A stretch of DNA of 24,836 nucleotides, from positions 1 through 24,836 of the IMG/VR virus record IMGVR_UViG_3300034012_000176. One strand, 5' to 3'. The number at the start of each line of letters is the position of its first letter. Position 1 is the stretch's first letter. Below are positions 15,191 through 23,096 of this stretch, piece after piece. A program made the position numbers and the translations under genes. The DNA is from a virus. The notes below the pieces were generated by a model. The model did not search any database. It was given only the letters and a program-made list of their open reading frames with translations, and was not told the DNA's origin.

Positions 15191-15223
15191 GATTCCTTAC
15201 GAATCCCTGGTGAACCGCACCAG
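15191..15223 (-). promoter_or_regulatory. Twin hairpins over the scaffold ribosome binding site
   Basis: The 47-base gap before the scaffold gene holds two short inverted repeats. CTGGTG (15207-15212) pairs with CACCAG (15218-15223) around five bases. GATTC (15191-15195) pairs with GAATC (15201-15205), with the AAGG of the scaffold ribosome binding site at the edge of its five-base loop. A structured leader could tune scaffold translation, which P22 is known to control after transcription. The stems are only six and five base pairs, so chance is possible. Confidence 0.35.
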
Positions 15224-15234
15224 TACGGTAAAAC

Positions 15235-15540
15235 TTAACTGTAGTAACTGATGTTCAGTGTCGCACTTGCCGACTGCTGAATAAACCTTATTTTATTTAG
15301 GTCACCGTCATATTGCAAAGGAACGCCAATTGCAAGAGGCATACCAACCGAAGCCGTAGGATTAGTGCCATCATCGCGCCATCTAACCGGGGCACCTTCG
15401 GCCACAATAAGGGCAAAAACGGGCTTGCCGTTCATGCCTTCTGGAGTTCTGGCTGGGACAGTCAAAGCGGCTGCTCCGCTCAAACTCGTAATTTGCTGAT
15501 AGCCGAAACAGGTGGTTACGGCTTTAAGGTTAATTGCCAT
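15235..15540 (-). CDS. Small beta-rich protein of unknown function
   Basis: From ATG 15540 the product has 101 residues, starting MAINLKAVTTCFGYQQITSL. A TTG six bases upstream is a less likely start. The body reads as a beta-barrel or sandwich (GKPVFALIVAEGAPVRWRDD, GTNPTASVGMPLAIGVPLQY, LNKIRFIQQSASATLNISYY). The 'VRWRDDGT.PTA..GMPL..G...Y.GDL..IRFIQ' pattern is one I recall from small phage virion proteins of unknown role. The gene lies between the repeat protein and the scaffold. A capsid or fibre accessory function is a guess from context. Confidence 0.72.
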   Translation of the reverse strand: MAINLKAVTTCFGYQQITSLSGAAALTVPARTPEGMNGKPVFALIVAEGAPVRWRDDGTNPTASVGMPLAIGVPLQYDGDLNKIRFIQQSASATLNISYYS

Positions 15541-15542
15541 AA

Positions 15543-17852
15543 TCAAAATCTCTTGGGTTGGGTAAATGACCTAAGACTGTAAGTATACTCATACGCTCCA
15601 ACAACGGGCGAGAGACCAAAATCCCATCCGTCATTGTTTCCTGCATCAATGTTCTGTTGGTTTACATAGGCATTCCATGCCGCGCCGCCAGTTGCGTTGC
15701 TATCTTGAATGGTCAAATACGACACATTTACCGTGCCGGATGCCTGAGAAATGGTCGCCTGATTCCCGGCAGACGTTGACTGCAAAAACTTTTGATTAGT
15801 GCCGCTTGTGGCAAACGCGCCAACCGTAGATGTAACCCCGTTTTTAAGCTGCAACGTGCCATTTGTTAACGTAATGGCACGCGCCGATCCCTGAGTCAAC
15901 GCATCTTGAAATGCAAAAGTTCCGCCAATCCCGTTAAACGTCAACGGAAAATCTAATGTTATTCCATTAGTGGTAATTTGCTGAGTGCCAGAAGTTGCCG
16001 CAAAGGTCGTTGCGTTTGCTCCTGCCGTCAGCGTCGATCCAGCAGCAATGATTAAATTGCCGTAGATTGTTCGAGCAGCATTACCAACTGTTCCCGTAAA
16101 TCCTGTGAAATTGACGTTTTTGTAAACGGCATTCGTGTCGGTAAGCGTATACGTTCCGACGGTGTAATTGAAATTAAGCGAAGTGGATTCCGGCCACGCG
16201 CCCGTTGTAACAGTTGTCGCCGTTGCTGAGTTGTTAGAAACATTTACGGTTGGCGTTCCGGTGTAAGTCAATCCGGTCAACGTGCCAGTATCCCAAACTG
16301 TCCCGCTGCCGGTGACAGTGATGTTTCCGGTGCCGAACCTAATTACTCGCGTATTGCTATTGCTCGAAGCAAACAGCCCAGAACTTAGCGTCCAATTCCC
16401 GCTATTTCCCGTTAAATCAAGCGTTCCGGCAGTCAACGTAAACGTTCTGCCCGCGGCCATTGTCAGATTGTCTTGCAACTCAAAAACTGCCCCCGGATTG
16501 TTTTGCGTAATAGGCTGATTAATTGTTTTGCCAGCGCTCGTAATAGTTTGCGTTCCAGATGTTGCAGCAAACGTATACGGATTGTTGTTCGTCCCCATCG
16601 TAATGCCGGACGAAAGCGTAAGATTCCCGTAAAACGTGCAACCTATTGCGGTTAATGTGCCATTAAACCCAGTAAGATCAAGTGACTTAATTGCATGGCT
16701 GCTTGATGTTGTTGGGCTAAATGTATCCGTTCCGGCGGTAACATTGTAAATAAACGAATTCGCTTCTGTTTGAACGCCCGCTTGAACAGTTCGCGTTCCG
16801 ATCGCGCCAGAATAAGTTAAATTTACAATTGGGGTGCCGGTAATTGTTAAATTCGTCAGCGTGTTAGTTTGCCAAATTATATTGTTATTTCCGGTAATAG
16901 TGATGTTTCCGGTTCCAAACGCAATCGTTCTAACTCCGCTATTACTAGAACTAAAAAGGCCGCACGATAGTGTATTTGTTTTTAAATCTAACGTTCCCGC
17001 ATTAAGAGTAAACGTCCTAGTCGTACCCATCGTAAGTGAATCTTGAAGTTCAAGCCCGCCTCCGATGCCATTTTTGCTGACTGGAAAATCAAACGTTTTT
17101 CCGTTGCTTGTTAGTTCTTTAGTGCCAGACGTTGCTGCAAAAATTAAATTTGACGGCAAGGTTGCGCCAAAAGACATTCCAGAACTAATAAACAAATCAC
17201 CAAAAACATTAAATGCTGCGGTAGACGACACGCCAAAAGTGCCTGAAAATCCATTAAAATTAATCGAACCGTAATTTGAACCTGATCCAGAGGAAAATGA
17301 AAGTACATCTGTTCCGGCTGTAACATTTACGTTTGGAGCTTGACTTTCTGGAAACGTGTTATTTATAACTGATCTTGTTCCAACCGAACCGGAATATGTC
17401 AAATCAAAAGTTGGCGTTCCGGTAAACGACATATTGGTTATTCCCGTAATAGAAACAACGCTATTGTTGTTGCCGGTCGCAACAATTTTACCCACCCCAA
17501 ATGCGATCGTTCTGGAACCTGAGCCTGCTGATGCTATTCTGCCTACTGTCAGAGTGTTATCGTTTAAAGTAATTGTGCCTGCGGTAAACTGAAGCGTTCC
17601 AGCAGCAACCGCTAACGTTGGACTGCCTGACAGCGACAAATTAATATCCGCTTTGTTTATCGTCGTATTTGCCGCAACAGCAGATGCTGCAACGGTAACG
17701 GTGGCTGCCGTTCCTGAATTAACGTCAAAGTTAACGCTATCCGCATTATTAGGCGGCCCAGCACCAGCCGCTCCGCCAGAACTTGCGGACCAATTAGCAG
17801 TAGACGTGTCATCCCACGTCCCGCTTCCTCCGACCCAATAGTAAACTGCCAT
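15543..17852 (-). CDS. Large beta-repeat virion protein (candidate fibre, adhesin or head decoration)
   Basis: The 769-residue product is nearly free of charged clusters and is rich in Thr, Ser, Gly and Asn. It begins with a module common at the front of phage and bacterial surface proteins (AVYYWVGGSGTWDDTSTANW, then NNADSVNFDVNSG). Residues about 86-658 are three imperfect 190-residue repeats followed by a partial fourth; landmarks FAATSGT at 238, 428 and 617 and TLxAGTLDL-like strands at 280, 470 and 659 mark the period. The C-terminus has YLTIQDSNATGGAAWNAYV and NNDGWDFG, often found at the end of such proteins. Short strands with regular G/N turns suggest a beta-helix or filamentous stalk. 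No catalytic motif is visible. No Shine-Dalgarno precedes ATG 17852, and base composition is AT-richer than the coat region. Confidence 0.8.
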   Translation of the reverse strand: MAVYYWVGGSGTWDDTSTANWSASSGGAAGAGPPNNADSVNFDVNSGTAATVTVAASAVAANTTINKADINLSLSGSPTLAVAAGTLQFTAGTITLNDNTLTVGRIASAGSGSRTIAFGVGKIVATGNNNSVVSITGITNMSFTGTPTFDLTYSGSVGTRSVINNTFPESQAPNVNVTAGTDVLSFSSGSGSNYGSINFNGFSGTFGVSSTAAFNVFGDLFISSGMSFGATLPSNLIFAATSGTKELTSNGKTFDFPVSKNGIGGGLELQDSLTMGTTRTFTLNAGTLDLKTNTLSCGLFSSSNSGVRTIAFGTGNITITGNNNIIWQTNTLTNLTITGTPIVNLTYSGAIGTRTVQAGVQTEANSFIYNVTAGTDTFSPTTSSSHAIKSLDLTGFNGTLTAIGCTFYGNLTLSSGITMGTNNNPYTFAATSGTQTITSAGKTINQPITQNNPGAVFELQDNLTMAAGRTFTLTAGTLDLTGNSGNWTLSSGLFASSNSNTRVIRFGTGNITVTGSGTVWDTGTLTGLTYTGTPTVNVSNNSATATTVTTGAWPESTSLNFNYTVGTYTLTDTNAVYKNVNFTGFTGTVGNAARTIYGNLIIAAGSTLTAGANATTFAATSGTQQITTNGITLDFPLTFNGIGGTFAFQDALTQGSARAITLTNGTLQLKNGVTSTVGAFATSGTNQKFLQSTSAGNQATISQASGTVNVSYLTIQDSNATGGAAWNAYVNQQNIDAGNNDGWDFGLSPVVGAYEYTYSLRSFTQPKRF
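15879..17597 (-). repeat. Three tandem ~190-codon imperfect repeats in the beta-repeat gene
   Basis: Within the 769-codon gene, three consecutive units run roughly 17597-17016, 17015-16446 and 16445-15879, with a partial fourth after them. Each contains, in order, an AGTLxL strand, an F/IxSSNS-RxIxFGxGxIxxTG segment, a TGTPxxxL/V segment with an xGTR turn in the first two, a TAGTD-like strand, a GFxGT turn, and finally FAATSGTxxITxxG with ELQDxLT. Conservation is clear in protein but imperfect in DNA, so the duplications are old. Confidence 0.75.
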
Positions 17853-17867
17853 GTTATTTAATTAGTT

Positions 17868-20015
17868 TTAAGCAAAAGTAATAGCAGGATTGGCGGTAAA
17901 CGAAACTGAAAGCCCGCCAACAATGCAATTAGCAAATACAACCGGATGCGTTACGCTTGTCGTAATAACAACTTGCAAAGTACCTCCGACGCCACCTACT
18001 GCGCTTGATACAACCGTCGTTCCCACAGATGCATCGCTTGACATTACAACTGCGGCTTGTGTGCCATATTTGCCGACAACATAGTTAAGGTAAACGCCAG
18101 AAAATCCGGTCATTTGAATATCGGCAATACAATCTCCAGATGTATTATCACCAGAAAATGTCAGCGTAATAGTTGTAAAAGTACCGCTTTCGCCCTTGCC
18201 AAAAAACTGTTGCGCACATCGAGTAAAAGGTTGCCCGCCAACATATGACTCAACTGTCCATGTACCGGGCGTGCCAGCGGTCGTGCATACCCACCCGCTT
18301 GGATTCCCAATCAAAGTGTTGGAATTTACAACCCGATCCCCGACTGCCCACGTTCCGGTCGTTGGCGCAGCCGTTCCATACGTAATTTTTTTATTAGATG
18401 CGCTAAGAAGCGTCGAAAATGCCGTAGTTCCTAATGTGTAAAAATTTGATGGCCAAGGCGCCGTACTTGGCGATATATAAGTTGGTTGAACGAAATAATC
18501 ATTTGCTTTAACAGCATTTGTGTAATCGACCGTAAATAATTTTGATGCAGTTGAGAGATTAGTGTCCCACCTGTTATTTTCCGATTGTGCAACTTGTTGA
18601 ACAAGATGGATTAAGTCATACGTAACGCCGTTATGAAGTGCCGCATTCGTAAATGTGTAATTGTTCGTAAATTTTGTTTGGGGCGATTGGAGATAAATTC
18701 CAAATCCTGTATGCCCAGTCGTCCCCATGAAATAAAACTTATTGTTGTCAACCGTTATGTCTTGGCCTGCAACGTTGCCAACAAGAACGCCGTTGAAAAA
18801 ACCCAAATTTGATTGAGTTGAATAAAATGTATTTCCTGAAATGTTAACGGCAGGCGCTTCTGCATTGCCGTAGTTTGGCTGTATTGAAGCTGTATCAAAG
18901 TAACAATTAATTACGTTAGTATTTTTTGTTGCGGGCGTGATAAATGGATACGGATAAGTCGAAACGTTTGTTACACGGACAGTGCATCCATCAAGCAACA
19001 CCGGGTATCTGACCGAATCAACGTTTGTTGCAACGTATTGAATGCCTTTGTTGTTAAGGAACAAACAGCCATAAAACTGAATGTCTCCTGTGTAATCAGA
19101 AACTGCAAGGCTCCCAGGAGACGCTGGCGTATAGTTTGGTTCAATATCAACGCCTGCACTTGGGGCAAAATTACCAAACGTTCCGGCTTCTCCAGTGTAC
19201 GAAAATGTACACCGATTAAACGTGCAATAACGGGCTTGAATGATTGAACACCCTTGGCGGGCGTTGTTGGTAAACGTGCAATTATTTGCTTGGAAATAGG
19301 AAGTGATCGGTTTTGGTGTGCCGGAGGTTGCCGCATCAATATACATTCCGTCACAACAATAGTACGAAACATTAACGTTGTTTAACGTAAATTGATTATT
19401 TCCGTATATCGTAATACCGTGCGAAGAATTTTCTGCGGTAAGACCAGGTTCTTTAGTGATGGTTTGTGCGCCTCCGTTCAAAAACAAATCGTTTATAACG
19501 ACGTTTGAACAAGAGGAAAAAATCATTTGAATGCTTCGTTGATATGAGAACCAAAAACCAGCAGCCGTATAGTCTTTGGTCATGACCCAGCCGCCCTGCA
19601 ACTGGATCGTGCTGCCATTGCCTTCAATAACAAGGCCGTCGCAATTGGAGAACGTAAAGTCCGTTATTGTGTTTTGGCTTGGGCCGCCAAAGATAACGTG
19701 CTGATTGATGAAATACGTGCCATACGGAAAGTAAAGCGTTCCGCCGCCTTGCGCATTAATTGCAGCAATAGCTGCTTGTATTGCAACGTAGTCATCGGTG
19801 ACGCCATCACCAACCGCGCCAAAGTCTTTAACGCTAACAATGTCGCGTAGTTTGTTTTGAATGGTTCGAGTGGTCGCGCCAGTTCCACCAGCAATAAATC
19901 CAAATTGATTGATTGCTGCTTTTTTTGTTACGCCATTTTGCAAAGCCGGAACAACATCCGACGGAGAAACCGGCGTATCAGCGGCTGGGAGTTCCGAAAT
20001 CTTAATAATAGCCAC
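17868..20015 (-). CDS. Tailspike with pectate-lyase-type beta-helix
   Basis: The 715-residue product starts at GTG 20015 with AAGG nine bases upstream. Residues 1-37 form an anchor-like segment (IKISELPAADTPVSPSDVVP, then TKKAAINQF), followed by the linker TRTIQNKLRDIVSVKDFGAV. Residues about 62-110 (GDGVTDDYVAIQAAIAAINA, then GGGTLYFPYGTYFI) are the start of a Pectate_lyase_3 right-handed beta-helix. The helix continues through about residue 460 with N/C-rich turns (NVVINDLFLNG, TLNNVNVSYYCCDGMYID). The C-terminal part has GTWAVGDRVVNS and GWVCTTAGTPGTW, a module frequent in tailspikes, then a beta-rich end. Such trimers bind and often cleave surface polysaccharide; the substrate cannot be read from sequence. 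It lies unusually in the head-gene region. Confidence 0.88.
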   Translation of the reverse strand: MAIIKISELPAADTPVSPSDVVPALQNGVTKKAAINQFGFIAGGTGATTRTIQNKLRDIVSVKDFGAVGDGVTDDYVAIQAAIAAINAQGGGTLYFPYGTYFINQHVIFGGPSQNTITDFTFSNCDGLVIEGNGSTIQLQGGWVMTKDYTAAGFWFSYQRSIQMIFSSCSNVVINDLFLNGGAQTITKEPGLTAENSSHGITIYGNNQFTLNNVNVSYYCCDGMYIDAATSGTPKPITSYFQANNCTFTNNARQGCSIIQARYCTFNRCTFSYTGEAGTFGNFAPSAGVDIEPNYTPASPGSLAVSDYTGDIQFYGCLFLNNKGIQYVATNVDSVRYPVLLDGCTVRVTNVSTYPYPFITPATKNTNVINCYFDTASIQPNYGNAEAPAVNISGNTFYSTQSNLGFFNGVLVGNVAGQDITVDNNKFYFMGTTGHTGFGIYLQSPQTKFTNNYTFTNAALHNGVTYDLIHLVQQVAQSENNRWDTNLSTASKLFTVDYTNAVKANDYFVQPTYISPSTAPWPSNFYTLGTTAFSTLLSASNKKITYGTAAPTTGTWAVGDRVVNSNTLIGNPSGWVCTTAGTPGTWTVESYVGGQPFTRCAQQFFGKGESGTFTTITLTFSGDNTSGDCIADIQMTGFSGVYLNYVVGKYGTQAAVVMSSDASVGTTVVSSAVGGVGGTLQVVITTSVTHPVVFANCIVGGLSVSFTANPAITFA

Positions 20016-20030
20016 TAGTTTTTACCTTCG

Positions 20031-20393
20031 TTAAGCCAAAAACTTCAGCTTATAGAGCGTGGAAAGATACAACGCGACGATTTCGTCAATGATGTTCTGT
20101 ATCGCAGAATCATTTTCTTCGCAAATCTTGTAACGGTTGGACTCTATTTCATCGAGGGAGTCCTGCAAGAATTCAATAATATTGCCGTTCTTTTTTGCCG
20201 TTTGGAGCGAAATCGGGCCAATTAGCCCATGACGGCCCTGATAAGCCTCAGCGAACGAGTCGGCAAGGTCTACCACCTTGTCGTAAAACGACCCAAGCGC
20301 CTTGTGTTTGGCAAAGCTGCGCGTGTTGAGATGCACTGAATGGGCGACATCCCGCGCTAGAAACAAATGACCTACGAAATCAGCCGCTTTCAT
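20031..20393 (-). CDS. DUF5856-like helical protein coupled to the portal
   Basis: The 120-residue product is all helical: FVGHLFLARDVAHSVHLNTR, FAKHKALGSFYDKVVDLADS, FAEAYQGRHGLIGPIS, then IQNIIDEIVALYLSTLYKLK. The pattern of an ARDxAHxxHLxTxSFxxHxALGxFYD core with a C-terminal IIDEIVxLYxxTLYKL matches a phage family I recall as DUF5856, whose fold resembles a small ferritin or Dps-like helical bundle. Histidines and acidic residues are well placed for metal binding, but that is inference. The gene overlaps the portal stop as ATGA and has GGAG upstream, implying coexpression with the portal. The role in the phage is unknown. Confidence 0.8.
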   Translation of the reverse strand: MKAADFVGHLFLARDVAHSVHLNTRSFAKHKALGSFYDKVVDLADSFAEAYQGRHGLIGPISLQTAKKNGNIIEFLQDSLDEIESNRYKICEENDSAIQNIIDEIVALYLSTLYKLKFLA

Positions 20394-22594
20394 TGCATCT
20401 CTCCGCCTTGCATGGGCATTTCGGGGGCCGCCATCGGCATCTCCTCACCGACCATCGGTGTTCCACGTGGAACCGCCTCGGATATTAAATCACCTGTTGA
20501 CATCATGCCAGCAAGTGTGCCAGCAACAATATCTTGAATTTGCTGTTCGTTAAGACCTGACTCCACCGCTTTAATGCGATCCGTCTCAGCCTGATACGCC
20601 TTGATCTGCGCCTCAAACTCCTTGACCTCCACCTCGCGGGCTTCCATCGAACGCTGGACGTTCTGGAGCATTCCGAACATCTGCTCCATCTCAGCCGACA
20701 TCGCCTGCATCTGAGCTTGCGCCGCCTGTAGGGCTGGGCTTTCGTCAGACGCCTCAAGGAGTTTCGGATCAATCGTCTTGGCAAGACGCTCAGCAATTTC
20801 CTGCGCACCCGGCCAGTCCATGTTCTTGACGAACAAGTCGCCTGCCACGGCCCAAAGCTGCGGATTCGCTTGCAGGATTTCGCCCATCGCCGCCATCGCT
20901 TCCTGCCGCTTGGTGTAGTACGACGGGCCGGTCGTGACCGCTACGTCATACTTGCCGACCGACGGGTTGTAAATCTTGTCGATGACAATACCCGCCTGAT
21001 CGACGATCTTGCGCACCGGCTCCGGCTGCATCGGGTCGATACGAACCGTAGAAGTCTCACCGTCGATGCCGATGATGCGTGCAATTCGCTGCGTATCGTA
21101 GATTTTAGGTATCAAGTCCACGAGTTGACGCGTGACATAGCGAATGGCGCGAGCCAGGTTATCGACGTAATGGTATGTGCCTGTGTCGCCTTGCCGTTCA
21201 CGCGCCAAGATTGCTCGTCCCGAACGCTCGTTAGACGTAGCGCCGAGGCTTGAATCATATTGACCCGTTGTGGACTTGATATCGTCAGAAGCGCCCATTT
21301 TCGCCTGAATTAGCCCGGTCTGGGCCAACGGCGGCGGGGCGCGTTGCGGAAGCGGCAGGACTGCACCTTGCCCGTCGGTCACGTCAGGGTTAACTTCCAA
21401 ATACGGCCAGTTGGTCGTATTGGCAGTCTTCCACTGCGTCTCATAGCCTTCAAACTGTCCGCCGTATCCGATAAACGGCGCTTTGGGCGCAAGCGCCAAC
21501 ATTTCGGCTTCCTGCGATACCCAGTAGTTGTACATACGCTGGGCGTCCTTGGCGTTACGCACCAAGCCCGACACGTACATCCGGCCTTCAACTTCAAACT
21601 CATTGCCGATCACGCGAACGACAGGAATCCACTTACCCGGCCATTCTTGCTCTTCAAGGATTTCGTAGCCGTTGGTTTTAATCCATTTGACGCGCTGAAC
21701 GTCTACTTCGCGGGTGCGAATCGGCTGCAAACCCAACATTTCGAGCTGTTTGGCTTCCGGCGACCCTTCAAACGCGGTTTGGTTCCCCGGATACAGATTT
21801 AATGTCGCTTTGGAGTGATCTTTGTAGAAATACTCCGCGATACGCACCGTATCTCGATTGATCCAGTTGTTGAGCGCCGCGTCACCGACGCCACGCTGCA
21901 ACACGGACGAAATCGGTTCTGCATCCGGGTAAAGACGCTCATAGGTGTCTTTGGGTATTTCTTCGGTGATGAAACACCACTCAGCGTCCGACCCGCAGGG
22001 GTCTTGGATCGCCGGGTCCATGTACACACAAAACGAGTTGCGGATACGTCCGATTCGGATGTCTTGGTCGAAGCTATTTTCATCGCAGTATTCGGTGAGA
22101 ATACGCAGATAGCCTTCGCCGTAAGTAACTTGGTTTTCGCAGGCAGTGTCATAGGCTACGTCGGCGTCTGAGATGTACTCAATGTGCCGGACGATGCCGT
22201 CGAATATCTCAGCGACTTCGATGTCGGCTTGGTCATCGACCGGGATGACCTTGCCCGCCGGGCGATTCTGGCGCTGATCGTTCGTGACTTGGCGCACGTG
22301 CTGCGGGAGTTTGTTAATCGTCAAGCATGGGCGTGCGTTAACGGTCTGACCCTGCACGGAACCACGGGTGGCTAGCACATCTTGCGGCCACTGCCACTGG
22401 TTATCGGGCGATCCGGCCATAAAGCGCAGATCGTCTAGTTCGTCCTCGCGGCTATCAGAATACGCCGATAGCGCCTGCTCGAGACGCTGGCGTGCGAGGG
22501 CTAAAACACTCTCAGGGTCACGATTCGCTTTCTTGCGAGTCGTTGGGGACGTGGAGACGTACCCCGCCCCGATAATGCCGTTCGGGTCTTTCAT
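20390..22594 (-). CDS. Portal protein, P22-type
   Basis: The 734-residue product matches P22 portal (725 residues) in length and pattern. The N-terminal helical part (ALARQRLEQALSAYSDSRED, then LRFMAGSPDNQW) leads to the conserved RPCLTINKLPQHVRQVTNDQ and RQNRPAGKVIPVDDQADIEV segments. Next come VTYGEGYLRILTEYCDENSF and SFCVYMDPAIQDPCGSDAEW. The centre includes STTGQYDSSLGATSNERSGR, the stem-region signature of this family, and the C-terminus is a long coiled coil (MEAREVEVKEFEAQIKAYQA) ending in a Met/Pro-rich tail. Twelve copies form the DNA channel at one vertex and bind terminase, then gp4. An AAGAG site precedes ATG 22594, and the upstream 47-residue gene stops one base earlier. Confidence 0.93.
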   Translation of the reverse strand: MKDPNGIIGAGYVSTSPTTRKKANRDPESVLALARQRLEQALSAYSDSREDELDDLRFMAGSPDNQWQWPQDVLATRGSVQGQTVNARPCLTINKLPQHVRQVTNDQRQNRPAGKVIPVDDQADIEVAEIFDGIVRHIEYISDADVAYDTACENQVTYGEGYLRILTEYCDENSFDQDIRIGRIRNSFCVYMDPAIQDPCGSDAEWCFITEEIPKDTYERLYPDAEPISSVLQRGVGDAALNNWINRDTVRIAEYFYKDHSKATLNLYPGNQTAFEGSPEAKQLEMLGLQPIRTREVDVQRVKWIKTNGYEILEEQEWPGKWIPVVRVIGNEFEVEGRMYVSGLVRNAKDAQRMYNYWVSQEAEMLALAPKAPFIGYGGQFEGYETQWKTANTTNWPYLEVNPDVTDGQGAVLPLPQRAPPPLAQTGLIQAKMGASDDIKSTTGQYDSSLGATSNERSGRAILARERQGDTGTYHYVDNLARAIRYVTRQLVDLIPKIYDTQRIARIIGIDGETSTVRIDPMQPEPVRKIVDQAGIVIDKIYNPSVGKYDVAVTTGPSYYTKRQEAMAAMGEILQANPQLWAVAGDLFVKNMDWPGAQEIAERLAKTIDPKLLEASDESPALQAAQAQMQAMSAEMEQMFGMLQNVQRSMEAREVEVKEFEAQIKAYQAETDRIKAVESGLNEQQIQDIVAGTLAGMMSTGDLISEAVPRGTPMVGEEMPMAAPEMPMQGGEMQ

Positions 22595-22738
22595 TTACTT
22601 GCTCTTTTTGCCCTTCGCAGCGCGGCGCTTCACGGAATACGCAATGGCCACGGCCTGCTTGACGGGCTTACCGGCACGCACTTCGGCGCGGATATTCTTG
22701 CGAAATGCAGCCTTGCTGCTGGATTTAACGAGAGGCAT
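22595..22738 (-). CDS. Very small basic phage protein (47 residues)
   Basis: The frame from ATG 22738 encodes PLVKSSSKAAFRKNIRAEVR, then AGKPVKQAVAIAYSVKRRAA, ending GKKSK. The form PLVKSxSKxAFxxNIxxE, then GKPxKQAVAIAYxxKRxA is a widespread short protein in phage genomes that I recognise, of unknown role. It is strongly basic and predicted helical, so nucleic-acid binding is possible. GGGAGAGAG precedes the ATG; the start overlaps the previous stop as TAATG, and its stop abuts the portal ATG. It may be a small packaging accessory, though no evidence beyond location supports this. Confidence 0.82.
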   Translation of the reverse strand: MPLVKSSSKAAFRKNIRAEVRAGKPVKQAVAIAYSVKRRAAKGKKSK

Positions 22739-22938
22739 TACATCTCTCTCCCACCACGGCCACGCTTCGGCATGGGGGTCGGGCGGTAATCCGTTACCGG
22801 GCGAATAACCTCCGAATCCGTGCGGACCCGACGTGCAGCCATAGGACGCATACCGACTTTCGGGCGCATCTGACGCTGAGACTCAATAATCATGTCGCCG
22901 ACGCTGCCGGGGACAATGCCTACACGATCATACGGCAT
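22738..22938 (-). CDS. Small basic protein of unknown function
   Basis: The 66-residue product starts MPYDRVGIVPGSVGDMIIES and continues with QRQMRPKVGMRPMAARRVRT, ending PKRGRGGREM. It is arginine/proline/methionine-rich, basic and probably disordered in its second half. AGAGGAAATAGTTA precedes ATG 22938, a good ribosome binding site, and its stop overlaps the next start as TAATG. I do not recognise the family. Its place among other tiny basic genes before the portal suggests a related, possibly DNA-associated role. Confidence 0.7.
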   Translation of the reverse strand: MPYDRVGIVPGSVGDMIIESQRQMRPKVGMRPMAARRVRTDSEVIRPVTDYRPTPMPKRGRGGREM

Positions 22939-22940
22939 AA

Positions 22941-23096
22941 CTATTTCCTCTTTTTGGCGGTTTTCGCCGATTGACGGAACGCTTTTGCAGTGGGAGCGCC
23001 TTTAGCCCCGACTTTGCGCATTTTCTCACCAGAACCGGCGGCAATTCGTTTCCGCTTGGCGTGGATATTAGCGTAAAGACCCTTTTTAGCAGCCAT
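22941..23096 (-). CDS. Very small lysine-rich conserved phage protein (51 residues)
   Basis: The frame from ATG 23096 encodes AAKKGLYANIHAKRKRIAAG, then SGEKMRKVGAKGAPTAKAFR, ending QSAKTAKKRK. The signature GLYANIHAKRxRIxAGSGExMRKxGxKGAPTAxAF is one I recognise from many phage genomes; the function is not known. It is extremely basic. AGAGGG lies about eight bases upstream, and the ATG directly follows the stop of the HNH gene, so the HNH gene sits between it and the 86-residue gene. It is a strong candidate for a nucleic-acid-binding accessory, by composition only. Confidence 0.85.
   Translation of the reverse strand: MAAKKGLYANIHAKRKRIAAGSGEKMRKVGAKGAPTAKAFRQSAKTAKKRK

Noticed and set aside
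15879-17597. Tandem repeats as a CRISPR array or DNA satellite
   Set aside because: The units are about 570 bases, diverged in DNA, and in frame within one coding sequence, so they are protein repeats.
21344-21802. Plus-strand frame of about 150 codons inside the portal gene
   Set aside because: It is antisense to well-conserved portal sequence and arises from the coding bias of that gene.
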